Assembly (NCBI GenBank): GCA_903825305.1
Contig: CAIKAC010000002.1
Coordinates: 1 to 64,000, forward strand
DNA: 64,000 nucleotides
Origin: an uncultured Actinomycetes bacterium
Lineage (GTDB): Bacteria; Actinomycetota; Acidimicrobiia; Acidimicrobiales; RAAP-2
Direction of reading: 5' to 3'
In this document: in pieces, positions 1-9,411 of the stretch
Layout of the letters: each line of letters begins with the position of its first letter
Numbering within the stretch: the stretch's first letter is position 1
Made by a program: the position numbers and the translations under genes
Notes under the pieces: model-generated
What the model was told of the DNA's origin: nothing
What the model saw: the letters and a program-made list of their open reading frames with translations, nothing else
Databases searched by the model: none

Positions 1-3000
1 CGCTACCGGCGCAGTCGGTGCGACTGGCGCAGTTGGTGCAACTGGTGCGGTTGGAGCAACAGGATCGGCCGGCGCCACGGGTGCTCAAGGAGCCACTGGC
101 GCTACCGGCGCAGTCGGTGCAACTGGTGCGGTTGGAGCAACAGGATCGGCCGGCGCCACGGGTGCTCAAGGAGCCACGGGTGTTCAGGGTGCGACCGGAG
201 CACAAGGTGCTACTGGTGTAGGTGCAACCGGTGCCCAGGGAGCCACGGGCGCCCAAGGTGCAAGCGGCACCCAAGGAGCACAGGGCGCAACCGGAGCTGG
301 AGCAACTGGTGCCCAAGGCGCAAACGGGGCGACGGGTTCGACCGGCGCTCAAGGTTCGACGGGTTCTACTGGTATGACCGGTGCCCAGGGCAACACTGGC
401 GTGCAAGGTGCCACCGGAGCTCAAGGGTCGATTGGTGCCACTGGTCTTCAGGGCGCGACAGGAAGTCAGGGTCGCGCAGGTAACACGGGCGCAACCGGTG
501 TTCAAGGTTCCACTGGTCTTCAGGGTGCAACCGGTGCTCAAGGTGGCACTGGTGTTCAAGGTGCGACTGGCGCAACCGGTGTTCAAGGTGCAACTGGTCT
601 TCAGGGTGCCACAGGAAGTCAGGGTCGCGCAGGCGCAACCGGTGTTCAAGGTGCCACTGGTGTAGGTGCCACTGGTCTTCAGGGTGCAACCGGTACTCAG
701 GGCAACACTGGCGTGCAAGGTGCCACCGGAGCTCAAGGGTCGATTGGTGCCACTGGTCTTCAGGGCGCGACAGGAAGTCAGGGTCGCGCAGGCAACACGG
801 GCGCAACCGGTGTTCAAGGTTCCACTGGTCTTCAGGGTGCAACCGGTGCCCAGGGCAACACCGGTATCCAAGGTGCCACCGGTTCAAATGGCGCCCAAGG
901 TGCCACCGGCGCTCAAGGAGACGTTGGTGCCCAAGGCTCCACCGGTCTCCAAGGGGCCACGGGTTCAACTGGTCTTCAGGGAGCGAACGGAAACACGGGA
1001 GCCCAAGGATCGACCGGTAGTTCAGGTGCTCAAGGTTCAACCGGTTCACAAGGCGCGACCGGCGCTCAAGGCGCCACCGGTCTTCAAGGCGCTGTCGGCG
1101 CACAAGGTGGAACCGGTGTCCAAGGTGCCACGGGCGCCACTGGTGCTCAGGGTTCGAATGGCAACACCGGAGCTCAAGGTTCCACCGGTTCCACGGGTGC
1201 CACCGGTGCACAGGGTGACATCGGTCTTGCTGGATTGAACGGTGCAACGGGTGCTCAGGGAGCCACCGGTGTGCAAGGTGCATCTGGATCAACTGGTCTG
1301 CAAGGCGCAACCGGCATGCAAGGACTCCAGGGTGCGACTGGTTCAACTGGTGCCCAAGGTGCTCAAGGTTCAACGGGTGCCGGAAACACGGGAGCTCAAG
1401 GTGCTACCGGTGGAACTGGCGTGCAAGGCGCAACCGGTATGCGCGGTGCAACTGGCGTTGGAAATACGGGAGCCAAGGGCGCAACTGGTTCAACGGGAAC
1501 ACAAGGCACTACCGGTGCTCAGGGTGCCACCGGTAATCAAGGTGCGGCGGGTGTTCAAGGTTCCACTGGTGTGCAGGGCTCGACTGGCGTGCAGGGCGCC
1601 ACGGGAATGACTGGTGCCCAAGGTGCTACTGGAGCGACGGGCCGTCAAGGTGCCACTGGTGTGCAGGGAGCAACCGGCGCCCAAGGTTCGACTGGTGCCG
1701 GCGCTACCGGCATGACGGGTGCAACGGGTAACACCGGTGCTCAAGGAGCTTCGGGTGCCACCGGTTCAACCGGTGCAACCGGCGCCCAAGGCGCCACGGG
1801 CGCGACTGGATCAACCGGTGCTCAAGGAGCTTCGGGCTCAACAGGCGCCACCGGCGCATCGGGCGCCACGGGTTCGACTGGTGCCACAGGCGCTACGGGT
1901 AACACGGGAGCTCAGGGCGCCACAGGTTCAACGGGTGCAACGGGCGCCCAGGGTGCAACGGGCGCGACTGGCTCGACCGGCGCTCAAGGTTCAACCGGCG
2001 CCACGGGCGGCACTGGTTCGACTGGTGCCACAGGTTCGACCGGCGCCACGGGCGCTACTGGTAACACCGGTGCTCAAGGAGCTTCGGGTGCCACCGGTTC
2101 AACCGGTGCGACTGGTGCTCAAGGTGCCACTGGTGCTACCGGCTCAACCGGAGCTCAAGGTTCGACTGGCGCAAGCGGCGCCACTGGTGCTACCGGCTCA
2201 ACGGGAGCTACTGGCGCTACCGGTAACACGGGTGCCCAAGGCGCCTCAGGTGCGACCGGCTCTACCGGTGCCACCGGTGCTCAAGGTGCCACTGGTGCTA
2301 CCGGCTCAACCGGAGCTCAGGGCGCTACCGGTGCAACCGGAGCCACTGGCGCAACCGGTGCCACAGGTTCGACTGGTGCCACTGGTAACACCGGTGCTCA
2401 AGGTGCTTCGGGCGCAACTGGTTCAACCGGTGCCACCGGCGCTCAGGGTGCAACAGGTGCAACCGGAGCCACTGGTGTGCAAGGTTCGACCGGCGCAACC
2501 GGTGCAACGGGCGCCACGGGTTCGACCGGAGCGACAGGTGCTACCGGTAACACCGGTGCTCAAGGAGCTTCGGGTGCCACTGGCTCAACGGGTGCCACGG
2601 GCGCTCAGGGTGCAACGGGCGCGACGGGTGCCACTGGTGCGCAAGGTTCAACTGGCGCCACCGGCGCTACTGGTTCGACTGGCGCCACGGGTTCGACCGG
2701 AGCGACAGGTGCTACCGGTAACACCGGCGCACAAGGTGCTTCGGGCGCCACTGGCTCAACGGGTGCCACTGGCGCCCAGGGTGCAACGGGCGCGACTGGT
2801 TCAACCGGTGCGCAAGGTTCAACTGGTGCCACCGGCTCAACTGGTGCCACGGGTTCGACTGGCGCCACGGGCGCGACTGGTAACACCGGTGCTCAAGGAG
2901 CTTCCGGCGCAACTGGTTCAACAGGTGCAACTGGCGCACAAGGAGCAACCGGCGCGACTGGCTCAACCGGTGCGCAAGGTTCAACTGGCGCCACCGGTGC

Positions 3001-4570
3001 AACGGGCGCCACGGGTTCGACTGGAGCCACGGGCGCGACTGGCTCGACGGGTGCTCAAGGAGCTTCCGGCGCAACTGGTTCAACAGGTGCAACTGGCGCA
3101 CAAGGAGCAACCGGCGCGACCGGTTCAACTGGTGCGCAAGGTTCAACAGGCGCCACCGGCTCAACTGGTGCCACGGGTTCAACCGGCGCCACGGGCGCAA
3201 CTGGTAACACCGGTGCTCAAGGAGCTTCGGGTGCCACCGGTTCAACAGGCGCCACTGGCGCCCAGGGTGCAACCGGCGCTACTGGCTCGACCGGCGCCCA
3301 AGGCGCAACGGGCGCCACGGGTTCAACCGGAGCAACGGGCGCCACGGGTTCGACTGGAGCCACGGGCGCGACTGGTAACACCGGTGCTCAAGGAGCTTCG
3401 GGTGCCACCGGTTCAACAGGCGCCACTGGCGCCCAGGGTGCTACGGGCGCGACCGGTTCAACTGGTGCGCAAGGTTCAACAGGCGCCACCGGTGCAACGG
3501 GCGCCACGGGTTCAACCGGCGCCACGGGCGCAACTGGTAACACGGGTGCTCAAGGAGCTTCGGGTGCCACCGGTTCAACAGGCGCCACTGGCGCACAAGG
3601 AGCAACCGGCGCTACTGGCTCGACCGGCGCCCAAGGCGCTTCGGGTGCGACTGGCTCAACTGGTGCCACGGGTTCGACTGGAGCAACCGGCGCTACTGGT
3701 TCGACTGGCGCACAAGGAGCTTCGGGTGCTACCGGCTCAACAGGTGCGACGGGCGCCCAAGGCGCAACCGGAGCGACTGGCTCAACGGGCGCCCAAGGTG
3801 CCACGGGTGCCACGGGTGAGCAAGGACTCACTGGTTCAACCGGTATGACCGGTATGACCGGAGCATCAGGTTCCACCGGCGCCCAAGGCGCTTCAGGCGC
3901 GACTGGTTCAACCGGTACCTCAGGTGCCCAAGGTGCCACGGGCTCGACGGGTAACACCGGAGTCCAGGGCGCCACCGGTGACACGGGTCTCCAAGGTATG
4001 ACTGGTTTCACTGGTGCCACGGGTGCTCGAGGCGCTCAAGGTGTTGCGGGTTCCATCGGTGCTCAGGGCCTTCAAGGTGCGCAAGGTGCCCAGGGTGCAC
4101 AAGGTGCCACTGGCGCCATTGGTGCTCAAGGTAACACTGGTGTGCAAGGTCTCCAGGGTGCACAAGGTGCTCAAGGTGCCGCCGGTCAAAACGGCACCAA
4201 TGGTGTCGACGGTGCACGAGGTGCCACCGGTGCCCAGGGTGCACGAGGCGCCACCGGTGCCCAAGGTTCCTCCAGTGGCGTTGAGGCTGGCGTTGTTGAT
4301 ACCAGTATGGGAGTCGCCGGCACGACGGGCCTTTCGGGCATGTCGGGCTTCACGGGTTCGAACTGGGTCACGATTCAGGTGACGCTGCCCTCGAGCATCA
4401 CCGACGGCAACTACGCCTTGAGCTTCACCCCAGAAGGCCCCTTGGCGGCCGCTCCATATATCTCGGCCAAGGATGCGAATGGCTTCACGATGCATGTCTT
4501 GGACCCAAGTGGAGCAGCGCTTTCCATCGAGTGGACGGCTACGCCGTACACGTCAGCAAGCCATTCATGA
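1..4570 (+). CDS. Collagen-like glycine-repeat surface protein (5' end outside window)
   Basis: The reading frame is open from the first base of the window, so the N-terminus lies upstream; at least 1,520 residues are encoded here and the stop is TGA at 4568-4570. Nearly the whole protein is Gly-X-Y triplets dominated by [15 protein letters not shown] and GLQ. Proline is virtually absent from the triplets, unlike animal collagen, and threonine often fills the Y position. The periodicity is broken at several places by a missing residue (for example [22 protein letters not shown]). The last ~95 residues leave the repeat and form a compact, beta-rich, non-collagen domain ([13 protein letters not shown] onward) that could trimerise or bind a ligand. 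No LPXTG signal or C-terminal membrane segment is present. A Thr-rich triple-helix-like rod resembles bacterial collagen-like filaments such as BclA, whose threonines are glycosylated; glycosylation here is inference, helped by a nearby glycosyltransferase. Confidence 0.88.
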   Translation, partial: ATGAVGATGAVGATGAVGATGSAGATGAQGATGATGAVGATGAVGATGSAGATGAQGATGVQGATGAQGATGVGATGAQGATGAQGASGTQGAQGATGAGATGAQGANGATGSTGAQGSTGSTGMTGAQGNTGVQGATGAQGSIGATGLQGATGSQGRAGNTGATGVQGSTGLQGATGAQGGTGVQGATGATGVQGATGLQGATGSQGRAGATGVQGATGVGATGLQGATGTQGNTGVQGATGAQGSIGATGLQGATGSQGRAGNTGATGVQGSTGLQGATGAQGNTGIQGATGSNGAQGATGAQGDVGAQGSTGLQGATGSTGLQGANGNTGAQGSTGSSGAQGSTGSQGATGAQGATGLQGAVGAQGGTGVQGATGATGAQGSNGNTGAQGSTGSTGATGAQGDIGLAGLNGATGAQGATGVQGASGSTGLQGATGMQGLQGATGSTGAQGAQGSTGAGNTGAQGATGGTGVQGATGMRGATGVGNTGAKGATGSTGTQGTTGAQGATGNQGAAGVQGSTGVQGSTGVQGATGMTGAQGATGATGRQGATGVQGATGAQGSTGAGATGMTGATGNTGAQGASGATGSTGATGAQGATGATGSTGAQGASGSTGATGASGATGSTGATGATGNTGAQGATGSTGATGAQGATGATGSTGAQGSTGATGGTGSTGATGSTGATGATGNTGAQGASGATGSTGATGAQGATGATGSTGAQGSTGASGATGATGSTGATGATGNTGAQGASGATGSTGATGAQGATGATGSTGAQGATGATGATGATGATGSTGATGNTGAQGASGATGSTGATGAQGATGATGATGVQGSTGATGATGATGSTGATGATGNTGAQGASGATGSTGATGAQGATGATGATGAQGSTGATGATGSTGATGSTGATGATGNTGAQGASGATGSTGATGAQGATGATGSTGAQGSTGATGSTGATGSTGATGATGNTGAQGASGATGSTGATGAQGATGATGSTGAQGSTGATGATGATGSTGATGATGSTGAQGASGATGSTGATGAQGATGATGSTGAQGSTGATGSTGATGSTGATGATGNTGAQGASGATGSTGATGAQGATGATGSTGAQGATGATGSTGATGATGSTGATGATGNTGAQGASGATGSTGATGAQGATGATGSTGAQGSTGATGATGATGSTGATGATGNTGAQGASGATGSTGATGAQGATGATGSTGAQGASGATGSTGATGSTGATGATGSTGAQGASGATGSTGATGAQGATGATGSTGAQGATGATGEQGLTGSTGMTGMTGASGSTGAQGASGATGSTGTSGAQGATGSTGNTGVQGATGDTGLQGMTGFTGATGARGAQGVAGSIGAQGLQGAQGAQGAQGATGAIGAQGNTGVQGLQGAQGAQGAAGQNGTNGVDGARGATGAQGARGATGAQGSSSGVEAGVVDTSMGVAGTTGLSGMSGFTGSNWVTIQVTLPSSITDGNYALSFTPEGPLAAAPYISAKDANGFTMHVLDPSGAALSIEWTATPYTSASHS
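35..196 (+). repeat. 81-bp tandem repeat inside the collagen-like gene
   Basis: A block starting at 35 recurs at 116 with an 81-bp offset (27 codons, nine triplets) and near identity, including the GSAG interruption of the GAT/GAV pattern. Exact codon identity in both copies points to recent duplication. Confidence 0.7.
391..849 (+). repeat. 312-bp-offset duplication inside the collagen-like gene
   Basis: Bases 391-537 recur at 703-849 with a single visible mismatch. The offset of 312 bp is 104 codons, which is not a multiple of three residues. The second copy therefore returns to Gly phase only because a one-residue GVG interruption lies between the two copies. Confidence 0.75.
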
Positions 4571-4676
4571 ACCAGTAATCAAATCTGAGTGAAATCACTG
4601 TGAAACCGGTGATTCTGAAGAAAATTCTCTGAATTTGCTTACTACTGTCAAGGTTCGAGTTACGGAAAGGACTCCC

Positions 4677-5255
4677 ATGAGCATGTTTTCTCGTACTAGT
4701 CGATTTGGAATTCGTCGCACGGTTCTCACCGGCGTAGCCACCTTGGGTCTCGCGGTCACCTTGGCGAGTTGTTCCTCAGGTGGATCTTCTTCATCATCGA
4801 GCCCTAAGACGCAACTTTCTCAGGGCATAGCGCAGTCGCGCGCGGGGAACTACACCCAAGCTGAGCACCTCTTTGGTGATGTCATCAACAACTCCGCTAG
4901 TACGAAGGCTGAAAAGGCACTGGCGTTCTACAACCTTGGCGTCATTCACCAGAACATCGGCCCGCTTCGCACCACCCTCATTGACTACCTCAATGCGGTG
5001 AAGTACGACCCGAAGTTCCCTGCCGCATGGTTTAACTTGGCCGTCGCCGAATCGAAGATCAACTCTAAGCAAGCCCTGGTGTACTACAACAAGATTCTTG
5101 CCATCAAGCCTGGTGACACCAACACCTTGTTTAACTCAGGGCTCATCATGTACGCAGAAGGCAACACGGCCCAAGGTGCTGCTCGAATCAAGCAAGCAAT
5201 CAGCCAAAACCCGGCGTTGGCTGCTCGAGTGCCTGCCAACGTCAAGCTCGGTTAA
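4677..5255 (+). CDS. TPR-containing lipoprotein
   Basis: 192 residues from the ATG at 4677, chosen because GGAAAGG at 4664-4670 sits six bases upstream; an in-frame TTG at 4635 has no such site. The N-terminus is basic, then hydrophobic, with a lipobox LASC ending at Cys32, followed by a Ser/Gly-rich linker. This predicts export and lipid anchoring to the outer face of the membrane. The rest is helical with TPR character: ALAFYNLGVIHQNIG, AAWFNLAVAESKIN and TLFNSGLIMYAEGN in register. It ends in VPANVKLG, almost the same tail as the lipoprotein at 15656 (VPSYINLG), so the two are paralogues. It lies 106 bases after the collagen-like gene. TPR proteins mediate protein-protein contacts; a role in exporting, assembling or anchoring the neighbouring giant protein is inference. 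Confidence 0.85.
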   Translation: MSMFSRTSRFGIRRTVLTGVATLGLAVTLASCSSGGSSSSSSPKTQLSQGIAQSRAGNYTQAEHLFGDVINNSASTKAEKALAFYNLGVIHQNIGPLRTTLIDYLNAVKYDPKFPAAWFNLAVAESKINSKQALVYYNKILAIKPGDTNTLFNSGLIMYAEGNTAQGAARIKQAISQNPALAARVPANVKLG

Positions 5256-5288
5256 TTACCGCGCATTCGACTTACTTCTGATTCGGCC

Positions 5289-6548
5289 ATGCCAAAACTC
5301 TCGGTGTTCACGCCGACTCACAACCCGAAGTATTTGAACGAGTGCTTCGAGTCCCTTGTGGCGCAGGCGTTTAGGGACTGGGAGTGGGTGGTGTTGCTCA
5401 ACAATGGCGCGCAATGGAGCCCACCGGTTGACGACGATCGCGTTCGGGTGATTCGCAGCCCTGAGGGAATTGTCGGTATCGGGGCGCTGAAAGGTTTGGC
5501 CTGCAGTTTGTGTGAGGGCGAGATCCTCGTAGAGTTCGACCACGATGACGTGCTCGTTGGCGATGCCTTAGGCCAGATTGCTGCCGTGTTTGATGAGCGA
5601 CCCGAGGTGGGGTTCGTCTACAGCCAGTACGCACAGATCAATGAAGACGGTTCACGCTGCGACACCCGCTTCAACGAAGCCATGGGATGGCAATATCGAG
5701 ACATTGAGGTGAATGGGCAAGCGTTGTTGCAATGCGACAACTTTCCCGCCTACCCCTCCAATGTTGGCTACATCTGGTTCGCTCCCAATCACGTCCGGGC
5801 CTTTCGACGCTCGGTCTATGAAGCGGTAGGGGGCTATGACCCTGGCCTTGATGTGCTCGATGATCAAGACATCATGTGCAAGATGTACGCCGCCGCTGAA
5901 TTCCACATGATTGATGAGTGCCTGTACCTCCAGCGGGTGCATCAGCGAAACACCCAGGCAGATCCCGAGATCAATCCCCGCATTCAAGTCGAGACTATTG
6001 CGCTCTATGACCGCTACATCGAGTCGCTCGCTCTTGCCTGGGCCAAGCGCCAAGGCCTGCACTGTCTTGATCTTGGCGCGGCCCACCGCAAGCCTGAGGG
6101 TTACCTCGGTGTTGACATGTACGAAGGCGACAGTGTGGACATTGTCGCTGACGTCACTAAGGGCATTGACTTGCCAGACGGCAGCGTTGGGGTTATTCGT
6201 GCGGTTGACTTTCTTGAGCACATTCCCGACAAGATCGCGCTGTTTAATGAGCTCTATCGACTCTTGGCTCATGGAGGCATGCTGTTGACCTTGACGCCGT
6301 CGACGGATGGCCGAGGCGCATTCCAAGATCCCACGCACGTTGCGTACTACAACGAAAACTCATTCTGGTATTTCACCAACAAGCAGTACGCAAGTTTCGT
6401 TCCACAGATTCAGTGCCGGTTCCAGTTATCACGCATGGTGACCTTCTACCCCGACGCCTGGCACGAAGAGCACCTCATTAGCTACGTCAACGCCAACATG
6501 ATCGCGATCAAGGATGGACCGCGCATGGCTGGGGAGCTCTTTATCTAA
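5289..6548 (+). CDS. Glycosyltransferase family 2 - SAM methyltransferase fusion
   Basis: 419 residues with two domains. Residues ~1-230 are a GT-A (GT2) fold: LSVFTPTHNPKYLNECFESL at the start, the acidic motif VEFDHDD (~80), and later LDVLDDQDIMCKMY, matching the acceptor-side acidic motif of the family. Residues ~255-419 are a class I methyltransferase: LDLGAAHRKPEGYLGVDM (SAM-binding glycine-rich loop), DIVADVTKGIDLPDG, then AVDFLEHIPDK and the catalytic-core strand MLLTLTPSTDG. GT2 enzymes move a sugar from a nucleotide sugar; the second domain would methylate the product or another sugar. It starts 33 bases after the lipoprotein with no clear Shine-Dalgarno, suggesting co-transcription. 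No signal peptide or membrane span is seen, so it should be cytosolic. A role in decorating surface proteins or glycans is inferred from context only. Confidence 0.85.
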   Translation: MPKLSVFTPTHNPKYLNECFESLVAQAFRDWEWVVLLNNGAQWSPPVDDDRVRVIRSPEGIVGIGALKGLACSLCEGEILVEFDHDDVLVGDALGQIAAVFDERPEVGFVYSQYAQINEDGSRCDTRFNEAMGWQYRDIEVNGQALLQCDNFPAYPSNVGYIWFAPNHVRAFRRSVYEAVGGYDPGLDVLDDQDIMCKMYAAAEFHMIDECLYLQRVHQRNTQADPEINPRIQVETIALYDRYIESLALAWAKRQGLHCLDLGAAHRKPEGYLGVDMYEGDSVDIVADVTKGIDLPDGSVGVIRAVDFLEHIPDKIALFNELYRLLAHGGMLLTLTPSTDGRGAFQDPTHVAYYNENSFWYFTNKQYASFVPQIQCRFQLSRMVTFYPDAWHEEHLISYVNANMIAIKDGPRMAGELFI

Positions 6549-6601
6549 GACTCGCGATGGCGTTGGTTTTATCGACGCCTAGCGCAGCGCTGAGGTCTTG
6601 A

Positions 6602-9001
6602 CTAGTCGAGGTCGGTCGCTGATGGATCGTCGTGTGGTGCATCGCTCTCGATGAGCGCTTCGGTGTCGTCATCTTGGACAGGTAATGCAGCCGGAGTGGT
6701 CGACGCTTCATCTTCGCCATGTTCGTGAGCGATTCCTCCATGGGCATGCCCATGGGCATGGATCGAGGTTGGTTGTTCCCAGGGTTGCACCGTGACGAGG
6801 GCTGAAGAGGCGTTCCGGGATTTGCGTCTCGCCCACCAAAGCCCGAGCAGGCTGAAGACGCCGAGCTCGAGGTAGTACTGGAAGCCTTGGTAGTGGAAAC
6901 TGACCGTGTGAACTCCAGCAGGCACGGGCACCGATACGAGTGCCGGGGCCAGCATCTGGGTCTTGACGTTGTGGCCATCGACGCTGGCTTGCCAGCCTGG
7001 ATCGAATGATGCTGACAGCACGACGTTGGCGGGACGAGAAAGCGAGAAGGTCCCCGAAGCCTGGCCGTGGAGGAGATCAAAGTTGTAGGTCAGCGTTCTG
7101 CCAACGGGTGCGCTGAAGGCCTGGGTAGGCAGCGTCACGTTGAGAGTGGTGACGCCCCAGTTGACGATGGGGTCCACGTAGTGCGAGTAATACGGCAGGT
7201 TCATGACCGATGGTGCTTGCGCCGCCAAGGTGCCCTTGTTCTCGTCAATGGATCCCGAGGGAACGATGACAGAGAAATAAGTGTTGGAAGGAATTTCCCA
7301 AAGGTTGTAGGGCCCTTCGGTCATCACGAGATTGGCAGTCACCATGGGTGCTTTGTAGATGGTCCCGTCATGGCCGCTTGGCAAGATGAGGTAGCGCACC
7401 CCAAACATCGCATAGTCGGCCGGGTTGTTCTCATTGAATTCGGCTTCGGGTTGTTCCATCAGCGATGCCGTTCGCAAGGTGAAGCCCACTTGGTCAATGT
7501 CTTGACTGGTGAGGTACTCAAAGACCGGGACGTAGCCGACTCTGAAATTGAAGCCCCAGTTGATGGGAGTTCCCGCATAGACCCGGCCGTTGTTTGCTTG
7601 CCGCAAGAAATCGACAATGGGTCCAATGAAGGGCGCCATGTTGCTTTGATACTGCCGCTGATTGGAAATGTCGTTGGCATTGAGCTGGTCGTAGTTGTAC
7701 ATCAAGGGAGCAGCGATAATGACGCAGAACACCGCAATGATCAAACTTGTACGCAGCGAAATCCACGAGAGCAGGGCGCTCATGCGGGTGGGGGATTCAT
7801 GGCGTGTACTGAGCTTCAGCAGCCAAGGCGCGATGAGTGAGGCCACCCACGCAATGCCATAGCCGGCGAGGAAAATTCCGGCCATCGACACGCTCATTTG
7901 GAAGCGACGGAAGTAGATGTCTTGGTGGCCAGGGATAACGGCAATGAAGGGACCCCAGGTGGTCGGGCCCCATGAAATCAAGAAGTATGCGGTGAACAAC
8001 AACACCAAGGCTCTGGCCAGGTAGTCCCGCTTCCAGTTGACGATGGCAGCGACAATCCCGACAAAGACAAAGATCGTGATGATGGGGAAGGGGACGCCAA
8101 AGATGGTTCGGTGATCGTCAAAGAGTTGACCTTTAAAAAGCCACTCGAGATTTGCGCGAGCACCGTATCCGCGCACCAGCCCCGTCGGGGCAATGGCCGT
8201 GTTGATTGCCGCCCATTGGCGGTTCAACAACAGAGGAACCGTCACCCACGAGGAGGCGACGAGCGCGCCGATGAGCACGACCAGCATGTTCTTGATTCGC
8301 TTGGCCAATTGGCTCGGCACCACAAAGGGGAGGAACACAATGGCGGAGATGGCCATGTATCCCGTTTCAAAGTGTAAGGCCACGGTGAGGGCAATGAACA
8401 GCACGGCTCGGAAGGCATAGCGTCGATCCCCAATGGCACGCCAGGTATACGCCCAAGCAAAGGGCAGCGTCCAAGAAGCACAGAGTTGTGCCCAGACGCC
8501 ATAGCCAATCCAGATATAGGCCTTTTGTTCATAACCCACGAGAGGAACCGAGATGAGCCACGGCGAAATCAGCGTGGCGGCGATTTGGGCGTTTCGCGAT
8601 AGGCCCATGATGCGGGCCGACTTATAAACCACAATGGGCCACAGCACCAATAAGAGATAGAGCGACCAGCGAAAGACGAAGTTGGGCTGGAAGATCAGGC
8701 CCAACGCACCGGCAAGGGTGGCGCCAAGGCCTTGGTAGTGAAGAAATTGGGGTGAACCGAGGTTGAGCCAGGGGTACCACTGCGTCATGGGGAAGTGGAA
8801 GTTCAGCAGCGACTGATTGGCAAATCTCACCATGGACTCGTGCATGGCTGAGTCATTGAGATAGGCCACCGCGGCCGCTTCAGCCCGTAATTGCCAAAGG
8901 TTCCAGAGAATTACCAAACCAAGGATGAACTTGCCGAGCCGTTCTGCCCCTGGGGCTTGGGGGGTTTCAAGAGGGTCAAGAAATACAGCTGTGTCGGTCA
9001 C
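6602..9001 (-). CDS. Large YfhO-like polytopic membrane protein with His-rich tail
   Basis: 799 residues with a GTG start (9001-8999). A short cytosolic N-terminus is followed by about a dozen hydrophobic segments up to ~residue 440, a large soluble, probably extracellular, region (~450-700), a last membrane span (YYLELGVFSLLGLWW) and a cytosolic tail. The soluble region contains a beta-sandwich-like stretch ending in SFDPGWQASVDG and VPVPAGVHTVSFHYQGFQ. That signature is typical of YfhO/DUF6541-type membrane proteins, related to GT-C glycosyltransferases that use lipid-linked sugars. The tail carries HAHGHAHGG and AHEH, then many acidic residues, suggesting metal binding. It converges on the glycosyltransferase gene with 53 bases between them. 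The start lacks a strong ribosome-binding site, so the first codon is uncertain. Exact substrate unknown. Confidence 0.72.
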   Translation of the reverse strand: MTDTAVFLDPLETPQAPGAERLGKFILGLVILWNLWQLRAEAAAVAYLNDSAMHESMVRFANQSLLNFHFPMTQWYPWLNLGSPQFLHYQGLGATLAGALGLIFQPNFVFRWSLYLLLVLWPIVVYKSARIMGLSRNAQIAATLISPWLISVPLVGYEQKAYIWIGYGVWAQLCASWTLPFAWAYTWRAIGDRRYAFRAVLFIALTVALHFETGYMAISAIVFLPFVVPSQLAKRIKNMLVVLIGALVASSWVTVPLLLNRQWAAINTAIAPTGLVRGYGARANLEWLFKGQLFDDHRTIFGVPFPIITIFVFVGIVAAIVNWKRDYLARALVLLFTAYFLISWGPTTWGPFIAVIPGHQDIYFRRFQMSVSMAGIFLAGYGIAWVASLIAPWLLKLSTRHESPTRMSALLSWISLRTSLIIAVFCVIIAAPLMYNYDQLNANDISNQRQYQSNMAPFIGPIVDFLRQANNGRVYAGTPINWGFNFRVGYVPVFEYLTSQDIDQVGFTLRTASLMEQPEAEFNENNPADYAMFGVRYLILPSGHDGTIYKAPMVTANLVMTEGPYNLWEIPSNTYFSVIVPSGSIDENKGTLAAQAPSVMNLPYYSHYVDPIVNWGVTTLNVTLPTQAFSAPVGRTLTYNFDLLHGQASGTFSLSRPANVVLSASFDPGWQASVDGHNVKTQMLAPALVSVPVPAGVHTVSFHYQGFQYYLELGVFSLLGLWWARRKSRNASSALVTVQPWEQPTSIHAHGHAHGGIAHEHGEDEASTTPAALPVQDDDTEALIESDAPHDDPSATDLD

Positions 9002-9411
9002 GGAGCGACTTTATCCGGGGAAATCCCCGAAAATCTCCGAAGAAATGCCTTGGGAGGCTTGTTTCATGCAAGATTCACCCCCTCGTCACTCAGTCGTTAG
9101 TAGAGAGGGTCGAGACCAAGGGGTCGATGGGGCAAGGTCTTCTAGGAGCTGTGCCTATATATAAGGTGCGAGGCTGCCTCTGCGATCCTCGTTGCCTTGC
9201 TCGCCAGAGATGCTCTGGGCATCGTTAGGGTCTGATTTGCGAGTCCGGTCGACCTCAGATCGAGTGAATTCGTCTCTTTTGGGGCCAAATGGTGAACTTT
9301 TCGTACAAAGAAGCAAAACTTTAGAAAAAGCAAGGATTTTGCTTACATTTGGCCCTCAAACAACACTATCGTTGTGCCCCGGTGAGTCCACGCCTCAAGG
9401 AGTAAGTACCC
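9002..9411. other. Divergent intergenic region before the giant FN3 gene
   Basis: 410 bases without a convincing gene. It contains a 5-bp stem CGGGG-AAAT-CCCCG (9016-9029) in the leader of the membrane-protein gene, a TATATA stretch (~9156-9162), and an A/T-rich tract (~9290-9360) before the FN3 gene. No promoter with two well-placed boxes could be fixed by eye. Confidence 0.4.

Noticed and set aside
1-3800. Regular short repeats resembling a CRISPR array
   Set aside because: The units are 9-bp triplet multiples inside an open coding frame, with no unique spacers and no cas genes nearby.
374-4500. Many long open frames on both strands over the collagen-like gene, including Pro/Val-rich and Arg/Leu-rich ones
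   Set aside because: They are mechanical shadows of the Gly-X-Y codon pattern: same boundaries, low-complexity translations and no ribosome-binding sites.
7067-7840. 257-codon plus-strand open frame inside the YfhO-like gene
   Set aside because: Antisense to well-supported coding sequence, no recognisable domain, typical of high-GC shadow frames.
4635-9346. Shared TTGCTTAC box upstream of the lipoprotein (4635) and FN3 (9339) genes as a common promoter
   Set aside because: Distances to the start codons differ (42 and 73 bases) and no -10 follows at the right spacing in either case.
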